A stretch of 64,000 bases of DNA, from positions 1 through 64,000 of the forward strand of contig WQWM01000008.1 in assembly GCA_009785335.1 (NCBI GenBank), in the 5' to 3' direction. A program made the translations under genes and the position numbers. Each line of letters starts with the position of its first letter. Positions within the stretch are counted from its first letter, which is position 1. Source of the stretch: Oscillospiraceae bacterium. Its GTDB lineage: Bacteria > Bacillota > Clostridia > Oscillospirales > Acutalibacteraceae. Shown piece by piece: positions 50,104 to 59,033 of this stretch. The notes beneath the pieces are model-generated. The model was not told where the DNA came from, ran no database searches, and was given only the letters and a program-made list of their open reading frames with translations.

Positions 50104-51246
50104 CTATGCCGCAAATAAAATTCGCCCAAACCTAAAGATTGCAAACACGTTAATCGCTGCAAGCACCACAATGCCGCCAACAGTCAGCACGTTGGGCCAA
50201 GTGATTACCGACGGTGCGTCGCAAGCACCCCAGCCGGGCAAGTTGCGATTCACTGCCAAGAACACTTGACGCGTCACCTGAAATTGCCTGCCGTGATAAT
50301 GCGAAAATCCACCATGGTCGCTGGTGATCATAATCAGCCAATCCTCCTGCTCATAGGTCGGGCGAGCGCGGATTGCCTCAATCATATCCAATCCTGCACG
50401 TTCTGCATTGTGGAACGCTTGCACATATTCGGGCCTGTGGTTGCCAAAGGTGTAGCGATGGCCCGCGCTGTCTGTGTACTCCAAACTGATGACCAAAAAG
50501 CCAGGCCCATCGGGGTCTTCCAGCATTTCAATGGTGGAGGCTGTGGTGGCGGCATCGTTGGGGTTCATGCTCCAACGCATGGCACCTTGCGCGGGGTCAT
50601 CTGCGTCGGTCAGCCCCAGTTGTTGAAACAATGCGACATCGTTACTGTAGTTCGCGGTGCCTACGCCATCCGCATTCGTGCGTGTAAAATGGCCGTTCCA
50701 GCTGACGATAAAGGCTGCACTATCTACATAGCCGCCCTCAAGCAGTGGTTGAAAAATCAGTGGAGGGCCGTCTGCAGGTTTGGTGTGGCTGTTGCTGAAC
50801 ACGCCGTGGCCGTCATCACCAAATGCCCAGCGGCCGGTGAGCATGGTGGCGAAGCCTTGGGCGGTGTCGACCCCTTGTTGGTTACGCAAATTTGGGCCGC
50901 CGGTGTGCATGTGATAGATGTGCCCACCTTCACGTTGCAGCTGAAAAATGGCACTTTCGCTGCTGTCCACAGTGTTCACCAGTGCATCCGCACGTGCACC
51001 GTCGTAGACAATCATGATGGCCTTAGGGGTGCGGCCATCATCACGTTCTTGTGAAAAATGATCTAAGATGAGATCGTAGAACTCGGTTTGCGGCACGGAG
51101 TCACGCGTGCTGTTGTTGTAGATACCCATGCGGTCAAGCCGCCGCAGATAGCAGCCAAACTCGCTGGGCAAAAACTGCCCCGATGTGGTAAACAAAGTGA
51201 TGACCAAAATAATGCTTTGAAAAAATCCAAAAATCGTCCTGAACAT
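50104..51246 (-). CDS. Alkaline-phosphatase-superfamily membrane protein
   Basis: 380 aa. N-terminal signal/anchor (about 5-24), then the phosphodiesterase/phosphatase fold: metal Asp in MIVYDGARADAL, the nucleophile region VDTAQGFATMLTGRWA (Thr/Ser of ATMLTG), SLEYTDSAGHRY and ITSDHGGFSHYHG with the metal-binding D and H residues. A C-terminal transmembrane helix (VLTVGGIVVLAAINVFAIF) anchors it, so the catalytic part is extracellular. Members cleave phosphate mono- or diesters, including phosphoglycerol groups; substrate unknown. AAGGAGG precedes the ATG. Confidence 0.83.
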   Translation of the reverse strand: MFRTIFGFFQSIILVITLFTTSGQFLPSEFGCYLRRLDRMGIYNNSTRDSVPQTEFYDLILDHFSQERDDGRTPKAIMIVYDGARADALVNTVDSSESAIFQLQREGGHIYHMHTGGPNLRNQQGVDTAQGFATMLTGRWAFGDDGHGVFSNSHTKPADGPPLIFQPLLEGGYVDSAAFIVSWNGHFTRTNADGVGTANYSNDVALFQQLGLTDADDPAQGAMRWSMNPNDAATTASTIEMLEDPDGPGFLVISLEYTDSAGHRYTFGNHRPEYVQAFHNAERAGLDMIEAIRARPTYEQEDWLIMITSDHGGFSHYHGRQFQVTRQVFLAVNRNLPGWGACDAPSVITWPNVLTVGGIVVLAAINVFAIFRFGRILFAA

Positions 51247-51299
51247 GTGCGCCTCCTTAATGTTTGTTGCTTCTTAGCAAGTCAACTTGAGAACAGTCT

Positions 51300-51385
51300 C
51301 GTGTGTAGGGGCGGCAATCTGCCGCCCGCTACTCTCGATGGCGATAAATAGACGAACGGGCGGCTAATAGCCGCCCCTACACGAG
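51300..51385. repeat. Inverted pair of REP-like palindromes
   Basis: GTAGGGGCGGCAATCTGCCG-CCCG and GGGCGGCTAATAGCCGCCCC-TAC face each other about 30 bp apart, upstream of the phosphatase-superfamily gene and after the anti-sigma gene. Confidence 0.8.
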
Positions 51386-51487
51386 AACAGCTGCTAGTTG
51401 ATTAACTATATTATACAACAAAATGCCGCACATTGCAAGAGAAAAAAACAGGCGGATTTTCATCCGCCCATCATTGAAATTATGCAG

Positions 51488-52267
51488 TTATCTGATGATG
51501 TCTATATCTGGCAACATGCGCTGTTCGCGTGCTTCGCTGATGCCGCTGATATATCCGCGGATGATGCTTGCGGTGTTGGTTTCAGGGCAGCCCACAGGCA
51601 TGCTGAACAATGTTGCCCCCACTTCAAGGTTGCCACGAGGCAAGGTTTGCAGCTGCGCTAAAGCTTCTTGCAGTTCGTGCGCCTCGCCCTGCCACCATGT
51701 TTCGGTTTCAACATGCACGCGGCGGCCATCTTCAAGCGTGCCATGCATTTGCATTGTCACAGTACCACCCATTTCAGGCGGCAGCACAATCACTTGCATA
51801 CGCACAGTGCCATCTGTATGCCCCGACATAATGTGCACATGATCGCCGATTTCATGCCCACCATCGCTAGGCGGCACAATAATTTGCACACGCTCACCAC
51901 CATCAGGTGATTGAAAAGTGGTCAAGTTGGGGACATTCGCATCTTCCCACGTCACAGCCTGACCGGCAAGCATGGTGGGCAGCTCAACTTGCAGTTCTTG
52001 TGTGCCGTCGGGCAATTGCGCAGGCGGCGAAATAGGCGCAGGGTAAGTGACAGGCGGTTGGTCAACTTGCGTGAACTGTGGCACCACTGCCACCACAGCA
52101 ACAGCCAAAACTAAGCAGGCTGCAATGGGTGCAAGAATTCTGATGTGTTTTTTCATGTGATTTTCCTTTCGTGCGAGCATGATTTGCTCAAGCATGTGTT
52201 CTTTTTGGGCGGCGTTTGGCGCAATTTCATCAAACGCGTGTGATATTTTATCTCGTTTCAAGGTCAA
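51488..52267 (-). CDS. Membrane anti-sigma factor
   Basis: 259 aa starting on TTG (GGAAGGAG upstream). A cytoplasmic N-terminal part (1-38) would hold the sigma factor, followed by one membrane helix (about 43-65) and an extracellular domain of about 190 residues with a His/Met-rich stretch (GGHEIGDHVHIMSGH; MQMHG). It overlaps the upstream ECF sigma gene by 20 bases, the standard sigma/anti-sigma arrangement, so its role is inferred from context and topology. The His/Met content hints at metal or oxidant sensing. Confidence 0.75.
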   Translation of the reverse strand: MTLKRDKISHAFDEIAPNAAQKEHMLEQIMLARKENHMKKHIRILAPIAACLVLAVAVVAVVPQFTQVDQPPVTYPAPISPPAQLPDGTQELQVELPTMLAGQAVTWEDANVPNLTTFQSPDGGERVQIIVPPSDGGHEIGDHVHIMSGHTDGTVRMQVIVLPPEMGGTVTMQMHGTLEDGRRVHVETETWWQGEAHELQEALAQLQTLPRGNLEVGATLFSMPVGCPETNTASIIRGYISGISEAREQRMLPDIDIIR

Positions 52268-52718
52268 GTTCTCCTTCCAGTTGAAGCTTCAACAAATTGC
52301 GTGCCTGGTGCAAGTGGCCACGCACCGTGGCAGCAGGCAAGCGGCGCATGCGTGCGATTTCCGCACAGGTGTAGCCTTCGACATAGTGCAGCACCACGCT
52401 GAGCTTGAGCCGCTCGGGCAAGTCAAACACCGCCTGCAGCACGGTGTCGTCTTGCGCGGGGGTGTAGGCAGGCAGGGTGTCGTCAAGCTCGGTGTTGCGC
52501 CGGTGATGCCGCCGCAGCATGTCTTTGCATACATTGCCTGCCGTGCGAATGAGCCAGGCTTTTTCGTGGTTTTCGTCCGCCAGCCTGGGGCTTGCCCGCA
52601 TGAGCTTGATGAACGTATCCTGCGTGGCATCTTCAGCGTCGGCGGGAGTTTTCATAAAGGAATAGCATACGCGATAAACCACGTCCACGTGCCGGTGATA
52701 TATTGTTTCAATGTCCAT
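52248..52718 (-). CDS. ECF-type RNA polymerase sigma factor
   Basis: 156 aa from ATG 52718 (GGAGGTAAG upstream). Region 2 (DVVYRVCYSFMKTPADAEDATQDTFIKLMR) and region 4 (LPERLKLSVVLHYVEGYTCAEIARMRRLPAATVRGHLHQARNLLK) in the sizes of SigV/SigW-like ECF factors; both are described in parts here. It recruits RNA polymerase to stress genes when released by its membrane partner encoded next. Autoregulation is likely but no promoter copy is visible. Confidence 0.9.
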   Translation of the reverse strand: MDIETIYHRHVDVVYRVCYSFMKTPADAEDATQDTFIKLMRASPRLADENHEKAWLIRTAGNVCKDMLRRHHRRNTELDDTLPAYTPAQDDTVLQAVFDLPERLKLSVVLHYVEGYTCAEIARMRRLPAATVRGHLHQARNLLKLQLEGELDLETR

Positions 52719-52876
52719 CTTACCTCCACGCCTGCTTTCCTGTTGATTTGCACCATGCGGCCTGAGAATGACTAGCGCTAACATCATCCCTCGCTGGCCT
52801 CCTGCATAATGAATACGTTTAAGACACTCGAAGTGTTGAGTGATAGTGAATTAACTTGAAAATAGTTCAAGATTAA

Positions 52877-52975
52877 GGGTTTCGGGCGGATTCACATCCG
52901 CCCCTACAGGTGGATATCTTCTTATTGTTTTCTGTATGCCGCAACATGTAGGGGCGGATGTAAATCCGCCCGGGG
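52877..52975. repeat. REP-like pair identical in layout to 8272-8362
   Basis: GGGCGGATTCACATCCGCCC, spacer phrase GGTGGATATCTTCTTATTG...CGCAACATGTAGG, then GGGCGGATGTAAATCCGCCC. The preceding AATAGTTCAAGATTAAGGGT also matches the DNA before 8041, so the copied unit is about 120 bp. No gene in 52719-53053. Confidence 0.85.
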
Positions 52976-53017
52976 TTTATAATTATATCACACTTGCGAA
53001 AATTTTCAACCCTGCCC

Positions 53018-53046
53018 TTGCAAAGTGCCGTCTAGTATGCTATAAT
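53018..53046 (+). promoter_or_regulatory. Promoter giving a leaderless mRNA for the DnaD-like gene
   Basis: TTGCAA (53018-53023), 17-nt spacer, TATAAT (53041-53046), 7 nt, ATG at 53054; no ribosome-binding site. Confidence 0.8.
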
Positions 53047-53053
53047 CTTTACT

Positions 53054-54043
53054 ATGAAGTATACCCAAAACCTGCCCGCAAGCTTCGCCGTGCCCTGTGA
53101 TATCACCGACGCACACCTCAAGCTTGCGCGTGAACTTGAACTGAAAGTGCTGCTGTGGCTGTTGCGCCACAACGGCACGCGTGAGCTTAGCGAATTGGCC
53201 GCATGGCTGGGCAAATCCGAGGAAATGCTCGTTGAGGCTGCGCAATACTGGGTGAACAAGGGTGTGCTGAAAATCGCTGAACCTGTAGAGGCAGCGACTG
53301 CGGCATCCGCACTTAGCACTAAGCACTTAGCACTAAGCACTAATTTGCCGCCCGCACGACCCACGCAGCAGCAGATTCTTACACGCACCCATGAAGATGA
53401 TAACCTGCGTGCGCTGTTCGCCGAGGCCGACAAGCTGCTCGGCCGCACGCTGGGCTATGATGGCCAATGCACGCTGTTGATGCTGCACGACCACTACGGC
53501 CTGCCCTGCGAGGTGATACCCATGCTGCTGCACTATGCCAAGCAGGTGGGCAAAACCAACACGGCTTATTGGCAAGCGGTAGGCAAAGACTGGGCGCAAC
53601 GGGGGATTGCTACGCTTGAACAAGCCGCCGAGCAAATCGAACAGCTCAAAGCCAACTTTGATCTATGGAATGCGCTCAAGGCGCGCACGGGCATTGCCGC
53701 CCCACGGCCTACCGACAAACAACACGCCATGCTGCGCAAATGGACAAGCGACTGGAAGTTTGGCCTTGACATGATTGCCGCGGCCTATGACGAAGCTGCT
53801 GAGCGCACCGGCAAGGTGAGTTTCTCCTACATGAACAAGGTGCTTGAGAACTGGCACGCTGCGGGCATCACCACCGTTGAGCAAGCTGCTGCAGCACAAG
53901 CGAAGTTCACGCAAGAGCGCAAGGCAAAGCCCAAGCAAAGCAAACAAACCATGCAATCTGGTGGGTTTGCAACATCTTATGACATGAACGCATTTGTGCA
54001 AAGCACCTTGGAAGTGCCAGTTTGGGAGGGCAATAAGCAGTGA
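53054..54043 (+). CDS. DnaD-like replication initiation protein
   Basis: 329 aa. Winged-helix N-terminal part (about 20-75: LKVLLWLLRHNGTRELSELAAWLG), an Ala/Ser linker, then two DnaD-type C-terminal domains (about 115-190 and 225-280) with the YWQAVGKDWAQRGIATLEQA and SYMNKVLENWHAAGITTVEQA repeats. DnaD/DnaB proteins load the helicase at oriC or stalled forks together with DnaI. It overlaps the helicase-loader gene by GTGA. A 14-bp DNA repeat in the linker (near 53309-53343) encodes ALSTKHLALSTN. Confidence 0.87.
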   Translation: MKYTQNLPASFAVPCDITDAHLKLARELELKVLLWLLRHNGTRELSELAAWLGKSEEMLVEAAQYWVNKGVLKIAEPVEAATAASALSTKHLALSTNLPPARPTQQQILTRTHEDDNLRALFAEADKLLGRTLGYDGQCTLLMLHDHYGLPCEVIPMLLHYAKQVGKTNTAYWQAVGKDWAQRGIATLEQAAEQIEQLKANFDLWNALKARTGIAAPRPTDKQHAMLRKWTSDWKFGLDMIAAAYDEAAERTGKVSFSYMNKVLENWHAAGITTVEQAAAAQAKFTQERKAKPKQSKQTMQSGGFATSYDMNAFVQSTLEVPVWEGNKQ

Positions 54044-55020
54044 AAACAACTGTACAGCATTTGAGACAAGCCGAACGCACACTTGAGCAACGCCGCAACG
54101 CCGCCGAACGCGAACAGCAACGCCGGCGCGATCTTGCCTGTGCAAAAATTCCTGCTTTGGCGAAATTGCAGGCCGAACTTGCGCAAACCGGGCAAGCGGT
54201 GGCCGCCGCCATTGGTGCCGGCAAAGACGCAGGGGAGTACATCGCATTGTTGGCGCAGCAAAACATGGCTGCCCAAGCCGAGCAAACCCGCCTGCTGCAA
54301 GCGCATGGTTTTGCTGCCGACTATCTGAAAGAACACCACACCTGCGACCAATGCCGCGACACCGGCTTTGTGCGCGGGCTGCGCTGCGGGTGCTTTACCC
54401 AGCTGCTGCAAGGCCTTGCGTTTGACCAACTGAACATGAACACCCCGCTTGAACAATCACGCTTTGACCGGTTTTCCCTCGATTATTACCCTGCCGTGCC
54501 CGATGCCGCCACGGGTGTCATCCCGCGCAAAATGATGCAGGGAATTGGGGACTATTGCAAGCAATATGCCCTGCATTTTCATCCGCGAAGCGAAAGTTTG
54601 CTGTTCATGGGGGCAACCGGCCTTGGCAAAACACATCTGTCGCTCGCCATTGCGCAGCAGGTGATTGAGGCGGGCTACACAGTGATTTATGGCGCGGCGC
54701 AAAACCTGTTGGGCCGCATGGAGCGCGAACACTTTGCCGCATTCGGCGAAAAGACCAACGCGACCGAGCAAGCATTGCTGGGCTGCGACCTGCTAATTCT
54801 TGATGACCTTGGCGCAGAATTCTCCACCAGCTTCACGCAGTCGTGCATCTATAACATCGTGAACACGCGGCTGATGGCGGGCATGCCCATCATCATCAAC
54901 ACCAATCTAACTGATGCAAACCTTGAAGAACGCTACGGCAGCCGTGTGTATTCGCGCATTATCGGTAACTATAAAGTGCTGCGTTTTTTTGGCAATGACA
55001 TTCGGCAAGCAAAAAAGTAA
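54040..55020 (+). CDS. dnaI: DnaI/DnaC-like helicase loader ATPase
   Basis: 326 aa starting on GTG within the upstream stop. N-terminal coiled coil, a zinc-binding segment CDQCRDTGFVRGLRCGC, AAA+ core with Walker A GATGLGKTHLS (about 190), Walker B LLILDDLGAEF (about 250) and the sensor region YSRIIGNYKVLRFFG with the arginine finger. It delivers the replicative helicase to DNA. Operon with the DnaD-like gene, as often in Firmicutes. Confidence 0.93.
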   Translation: MKTTVQHLRQAERTLEQRRNAAEREQQRRRDLACAKIPALAKLQAELAQTGQAVAAAIGAGKDAGEYIALLAQQNMAAQAEQTRLLQAHGFAADYLKEHHTCDQCRDTGFVRGLRCGCFTQLLQGLAFDQLNMNTPLEQSRFDRFSLDYYPAVPDAATGVIPRKMMQGIGDYCKQYALHFHPRSESLLFMGATGLGKTHLSLAIAQQVIEAGYTVIYGAAQNLLGRMEREHFAAFGEKTNATEQALLGCDLLILDDLGAEFSTSFTQSCIYNIVNTRLMAGMPIIINTNLTDANLEERYGSRVYSRIIGNYKVLRFFGNDIRQAKK

Positions 55021-55049
55021 TTTTAAATACATTTCAAAGGAGACTCACT

Positions 55050-55451
55050 ATGCAAAAATTCTTTCTGTGCAAACAATGCGGCAACTTGATTGCCACCATC
55101 AACGCAAGCGGCGTACCCATGATCTGCTGCGGCGAAGCCATGGCCGAACTTGTGGCCAACACAGTGGACGCCGCTGTGGAAAAACACCTGCCTGTGGTTA
55201 AAACAGCGCAGCAATGCGCATGCGGCTGCAACAACGCCTTGCATATTGAAGTTGGCAGCGTGCACCACCCCATGTTAGCAGAGCATTACATCGACTTCCT
55301 TTGGATAACAACCGAACATGGCGGCAAACTGCGCCGACTAAACATTGGCGGCGAACCCACCGCAACCATCTGTTGCTGCGATGACAAACCAATGGCGGTG
55401 TATGCCTATTGCAACCTGCACGGTATGTGGAAAACTGACGTGACCATCTAG
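55050..55451 (+). CDS. dfx: Superoxide reductase (desulfoferrodoxin)
   Basis: 133 aa. N-terminal desulforedoxin domain with cysteines in CKQCGNL and MICCGE (center I), then the SOR domain with EKHLPVV, HHPMLAEHYIDFLWI and the C-terminal CNLHG, giving the His4Cys site of center II. It reduces superoxide to peroxide in anaerobes, without making oxygen. AAAGGAG precedes the ATG. The ferritin-like protein at 12940 could be functionally linked but is distant. Confidence 0.93.
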   Translation: MQKFFLCKQCGNLIATINASGVPMICCGEAMAELVANTVDAAVEKHLPVVKTAQQCACGCNNALHIEVGSVHHPMLAEHYIDFLWITTEHGGKLRRLNIGGEPTATICCCDDKPMAVYAYCNLHGMWKTDVTI

Positions 55452-55487
55452 CGCTCGCCGGGCGGGGCAACCATCTAGCGCTCGCCG
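55443..55487 (+). repeat. 27-bp period duplication at the dfx stop
   Basis: ACCATCTAGCGCTCGCCG occurs at 55443-55460 (with the dfx stop TAG) and again at 55470-55487. It adjoins the long inverted-repeat block that follows and may mark its insertion or a local slippage. Confidence 0.7.
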
Positions 55488-55957
55488 CGCAGGCATTCTT
55501 TTTCTTGAAAGAAAAAGAATCAAAAAGAACTTTAGCCCGCTTCGCGGGGGGATTTTATGAAACGATAATAGGCCATAGCGAAGCGACAAAAAAACCACCC
55601 TGTGAAAATTGCAGGGTGGGTTATTATTTTTCTATTTAATCTTCCACCACGAAAACCACCCCGCCGTTGCGACGGCACCCCTCCACGGAGGGGAATAGGC
55701 TTTCCTATCGTAGTTTCATAAATAGTCCACCGCGAAGCGGCATAGGTTTTTTTGTTCTTTACACAACCCCCACCTGCACGTCTGCGACGCGCTTTCCTCC
55801 CCCAATGACCCACCCCACAAATGTAAGCATTTGCGGGGACCCCGGAGGGGAGGCCTTGGCAACACCTACACAGCCTATAAAAATCCCCCGCGAAGCGGTT
55901 AAAGTTCTTTTGGTTACTTTTCTTTCAAGAAAAGTAACGCCTGCGCGGCGAGCGCAC
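55478..55957. repeat. 480-bp block bounded by ~75-bp inverted repeats
   Basis: The left end GCGCTCGCCGCGCAGGC-n-CTTGAAAGAAAAAGAA...GCTTCGCGGGGGGATTTT is the inverse of the right end AAAATCCCCCGCGAAGC...TTCAAGAAAAGTAACGCCTG-CGCGGCGAGCGC. Each end has its own T-rich hairpin (55495-55520; 55913-55938). The interior holds AAAACCACCCTGTGAAAATT-GCAGGGTGGG (a hairpin near 55588-55622) and R1/module fragments. No gene seen. Confidence 0.75.
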
Positions 55958-55958
55958 A

Positions 55959-58892
55959 TCACTGCACAGCACGCAGGTAGTCTGCAATGCCATTGGTAAT
56001 CGCTTGCGCGAGTGCACGTTGGTGCGTTGGGTTTTGCATGGCGCGGCCTTCGTCTAGGTGCGACACAAAGCCGATTTCCACCAGCACGGCGGGCATTTCT
56101 TCCACACGGGTGACCATGAAGGGGAAGTAGCGATGGCGGCGGTCAACGCGTGTGCGCAGGTTGGCATAGTTGGAGAAGTTTGCGCGCACATAGATTTGCT
56201 CACGCCAGGTGCGCACCAAGCGGTTGTGAATAGCACGTGCCAATGGCTCACTGTTGGCACGGTAGTAGAAGGTTTCGGTGCCCAGTGCCGCAGAACTGGT
56301 GGAAGCATTGCCGTGAATCGACACGAACATGTCGGCCTGAGTGCGGCGAGTGAAGGCCACGCGCTGCACGAGGGTCATGGCGGTGTCGCCGGTGCGGGTC
56401 ATGTGCACGGTGGCACCTGCGGCGCGCAGTTGTTGCGCAACCAGATTGCTCACAACCAGATTGAACTGCGACTCTCTGCGCATGTTTGGGTGCGATGGTG
56501 CAAACAATGCGCCGGGGTCATTGCCACCGTGACCGGGGTCAAGAATAATCACTGCGCCGCTGAGCGTGGCAGGCGGGCGACGGTTGAAGCGGAACACCAG
56601 CTGATTGCCTTCCCAAAAAGCGCGATAGCCGAAGAAGCGGCCCGGCTGACGGAAAGTCAGATGCAGGGTTGCGGTATTGTTGGCAGCGTTGGTGCTCCAT
56701 CGTGCGGCGGAAAATACGCTGCCGTCTAGCCCAAAGTTGGTGCCGCTGGCTGCACTGGTGTGGAAAAACGTGATATTCAACCCGGTGGCGGTGAAGTTTT
56801 GCACGCCCCAGGGCAGGCCGTTGTCGCCATGCGCGGAGCTATAATTCTGCCCCACGAAATCTACGTTAAAGGGAATGCGCCAGTCAATGCCCAGCCGCAA
56901 AGTGAATGCGCCGCCGCTGGTGCTGCCGCTTGCGTTGATGCGGTTGGCAGGCAGACGGAAGCCCTGTTCGATGATACGAGCGTCGTTGGCGTTCACACGC
57001 TTGCCGCTGCCCAGCAACAAATGCGTTTGATTATTGATGACCGCCTGTCCAACCACGTAATCAAATGTGCCGCTGAGCAGGGGACTTTGCCCCGGTTCGC
57101 TGCGGGTATCGAGGGTGGCGTTGCGGCGGGTTTCAGCAAAACCTGCTGTGATTTCCACCATGCGTGCCGTGCCCAAGCCATGGTTTTGTGCGGGTGTGCG
57201 CAGCGGGCCCTGCACAGGCGGCTGGGTAGTGGGCGGCTGCGTGGTTGGGGACTGGGTTGGCGGTTGTGTGGGGTCATCAGGGTCTGTGGTTGCGTATGGG
57301 TCAGTGGTCACGTCTGGATCTGTTGTGGTGGGCGGTTGCGTTGGCGGCTCGGTTGTTGTGGTCGTCAACGGCGGTGGGGGCGTGGGAGGCTGTGTGACTG
57401 GCTGCGGTGTGACCACAATGAACGCACCGTTGCGCGTGGTGGTTAGCCCGCGATAGCTCACGGTATACACCACCGTGCCTGCATCAAACGCTTGCATGCG
57501 TGAGTCAGGCAGGGTAAACGTGCCCACAAATGTGGTGAAGTTTTCGTCCAATTCGCCGCGGTAGTCGCCATCATCCATCGTGGCACCCGGCCGCAGGGTA
57601 ATGGTGCTGCCGCCCAGACGTGCAGTCACCGTTGCGCCATCCATGGCCACGGCTGTGACCATCACGTGTGCGCCGCCGGGGCCCTCAAGACGCCCGGTGG
57701 GGCTCACGCTTTGCAGCAGGGTAACTTCATAGCGCACGTTGATGACATAACTTTGCCCGGCATGACGGAAGGTGAAGACATTCTCGCCGGCTTGCAAGGT
57801 TTGGTTAAAAGAAAAATCGCCGTTTTGGTTGCGCTGCACCGCTTGGTTGTTCAGTGTGAGCGGCAACAGGGGATTACTGCCGCCAACAAAATTGAGCACC
57901 GGGGTTCGCACGGTGATATTTTGTGTGGCCCGCACGTTATCCACCGGCCGTTGCAGCGAAAACCCGCGCGTGAACACATCCATGTCCAAGTTGCCGGCAA
58001 AAAAATCGCTGAGCATTTGCGCGGTGCCGCCTTCTTCAGGCACTTCGTTGGCCGCAAGCAGAGCAACCGGCCGCGGCATAATATTTTGCAGTGCACTCAA
58101 CAGCCCCAGCACTTCCTCACCGCTGCCCGTGGGCAGCGCTTCGCGCACATCCACCATGGCGGTAATCATCGTGTCTGCCTGTTGTTGTGCCCAGGTCGAA
58201 AAGTCTTGTGTTTGTTCAGGTTGCACACCCACCAGCAGCTGTGCATTATCCAGCTCATGCGCCATGTCTGCAATCGTGTTCGCCTGCGCGAAGTCAGCGG
58301 CTTGCAGCAGCACGGGCAGGTCAAGTTCGGCTTGCTCCAGCAAGGTTTGCACATAACCGGCAAAGCGCGTCAGATAGCTGCCATCGGGGTCCTGCTGTGC
58401 AATGTCTGCCAGCATGATGGCATCAAATGTGCTTTCGTCAATCAGCCGCGCAAGGCTCGCCTGTGTTTGCTCCAATGCGTCCTGCACTGGCGGCAGCAAC
58501 GTGAGCGTGCGGTGCACGCCTTGTTCGCCCAGCGTTTGCAAAATTTGCACGGCTTGTGCGAGTTCGTTGGCATTATATTGCTCCAGCGGCGGCAGCACCA
58601 CCGAGCGAAAACCGCGTTCAACCAGTTCTTGTGCTGTTTGCAGCGCAAAGTCGGTCATCACGGCGGTGTGTTCGGCCTGTTGCAATGTGGATTGCCATTG
58701 TGCGGCGGAAATCACCGGCACGGTTTGCTGCACTTCTTCAGTGACGGCAGGGGGATCCGCAGACAGCACAGGTTGCTGCATGGTGAGGGTGGAGGAGTAC
58801 ACAAACACAAAGGTGCCGACCATGCTCAAAAAGAACATAGTCAACACCGCACTGGCGGTGATTTTCCACTTTCGTTCGCGTGCGCGTTGCAT
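55959..58892 (-). CDS. Large membrane-anchored N-acetylmuramoyl-L-alanine amidase
   Basis: 977 aa. An N-terminal membrane anchor (about 11-33), a ~280-residue barrel-like domain of unknown family (about 55-330: FDAIMLADIAQQDPDG), an Ig/cadherin-like region (about 345-520), a Pro/Thr linker of ~75 residues, a beta domain similar to AMIN-type carbohydrate-binding regions (about 610-780), and a C-terminal Amidase_3 domain: zinc His in IILDPGHGGNDPG, Glu in MRRESQFN, His in VSIHGNAS, catalytic Glu in AVLVEIGFVSH. It cleaves the bond between MurNAc and L-Ala in peptidoglycan. Start: ATG 58892 with AAGGGG 13 nt upstream, rather far. Confidence 0.85.
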   Translation of the reverse strand: MQRARERKWKITASAVLTMFFLSMVGTFVFVYSSTLTMQQPVLSADPPAVTEEVQQTVPVISAAQWQSTLQQAEHTAVMTDFALQTAQELVERGFRSVVLPPLEQYNANELAQAVQILQTLGEQGVHRTLTLLPPVQDALEQTQASLARLIDESTFDAIMLADIAQQDPDGSYLTRFAGYVQTLLEQAELDLPVLLQAADFAQANTIADMAHELDNAQLLVGVQPEQTQDFSTWAQQQADTMITAMVDVREALPTGSGEEVLGLLSALQNIMPRPVALLAANEVPEEGGTAQMLSDFFAGNLDMDVFTRGFSLQRPVDNVRATQNITVRTPVLNFVGGSNPLLPLTLNNQAVQRNQNGDFSFNQTLQAGENVFTFRHAGQSYVINVRYEVTLLQSVSPTGRLEGPGGAHVMVTAVAMDGATVTARLGGSTITLRPGATMDDGDYRGELDENFTTFVGTFTLPDSRMQAFDAGTVVYTVSYRGLTTTRNGAFIVVTPQPVTQPPTPPPPLTTTTTEPPTQPPTTTDPDVTTDPYATTDPDDPTQPPTQSPTTQPPTTQPPVQGPLRTPAQNHGLGTARMVEITAGFAETRRNATLDTRSEPGQSPLLSGTFDYVVGQAVINNQTHLLLGSGKRVNANDARIIEQGFRLPANRINASGSTSGGAFTLRLGIDWRIPFNVDFVGQNYSSAHGDNGLPWGVQNFTATGLNITFFHTSAASGTNFGLDGSVFSAARWSTNAANNTATLHLTFRQPGRFFGYRAFWEGNQLVFRFNRRPPATLSGAVIILDPGHGGNDPGALFAPSHPNMRRESQFNLVVSNLVAQQLRAAGATVHMTRTGDTAMTLVQRVAFTRRTQADMFVSIHGNASTSSAALGTETFYYRANSEPLARAIHNRLVRTWREQIYVRANFSNYANLRTRVDRRHRYFPFMVTRVEEMPAVLVEIGFVSHLDEGRAMQNPTHQRALAQAITNGIADYLRAVQ

Positions 58893-59033
58893 CGTCCAAA
58901 TAGCCCCTTCGTATGATAAATTACTAAAGTTTAGTTAGTAACAGTATATCATTTTTCATGGGGCTTGGTCAATGGCTTTTTCTTGGCTTTTCTCTCTTAT
59001 TCGGGATGTTTTGCTATCTTTCGGCAAATTTCG

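Noticed and set aside
56058-58916. Long plus-strand ORFs opposite the amidase gene
   Set aside because: Shadow frames of a G+C-rich coding region; the minus frame has a full domain architecture with catalytic residues.
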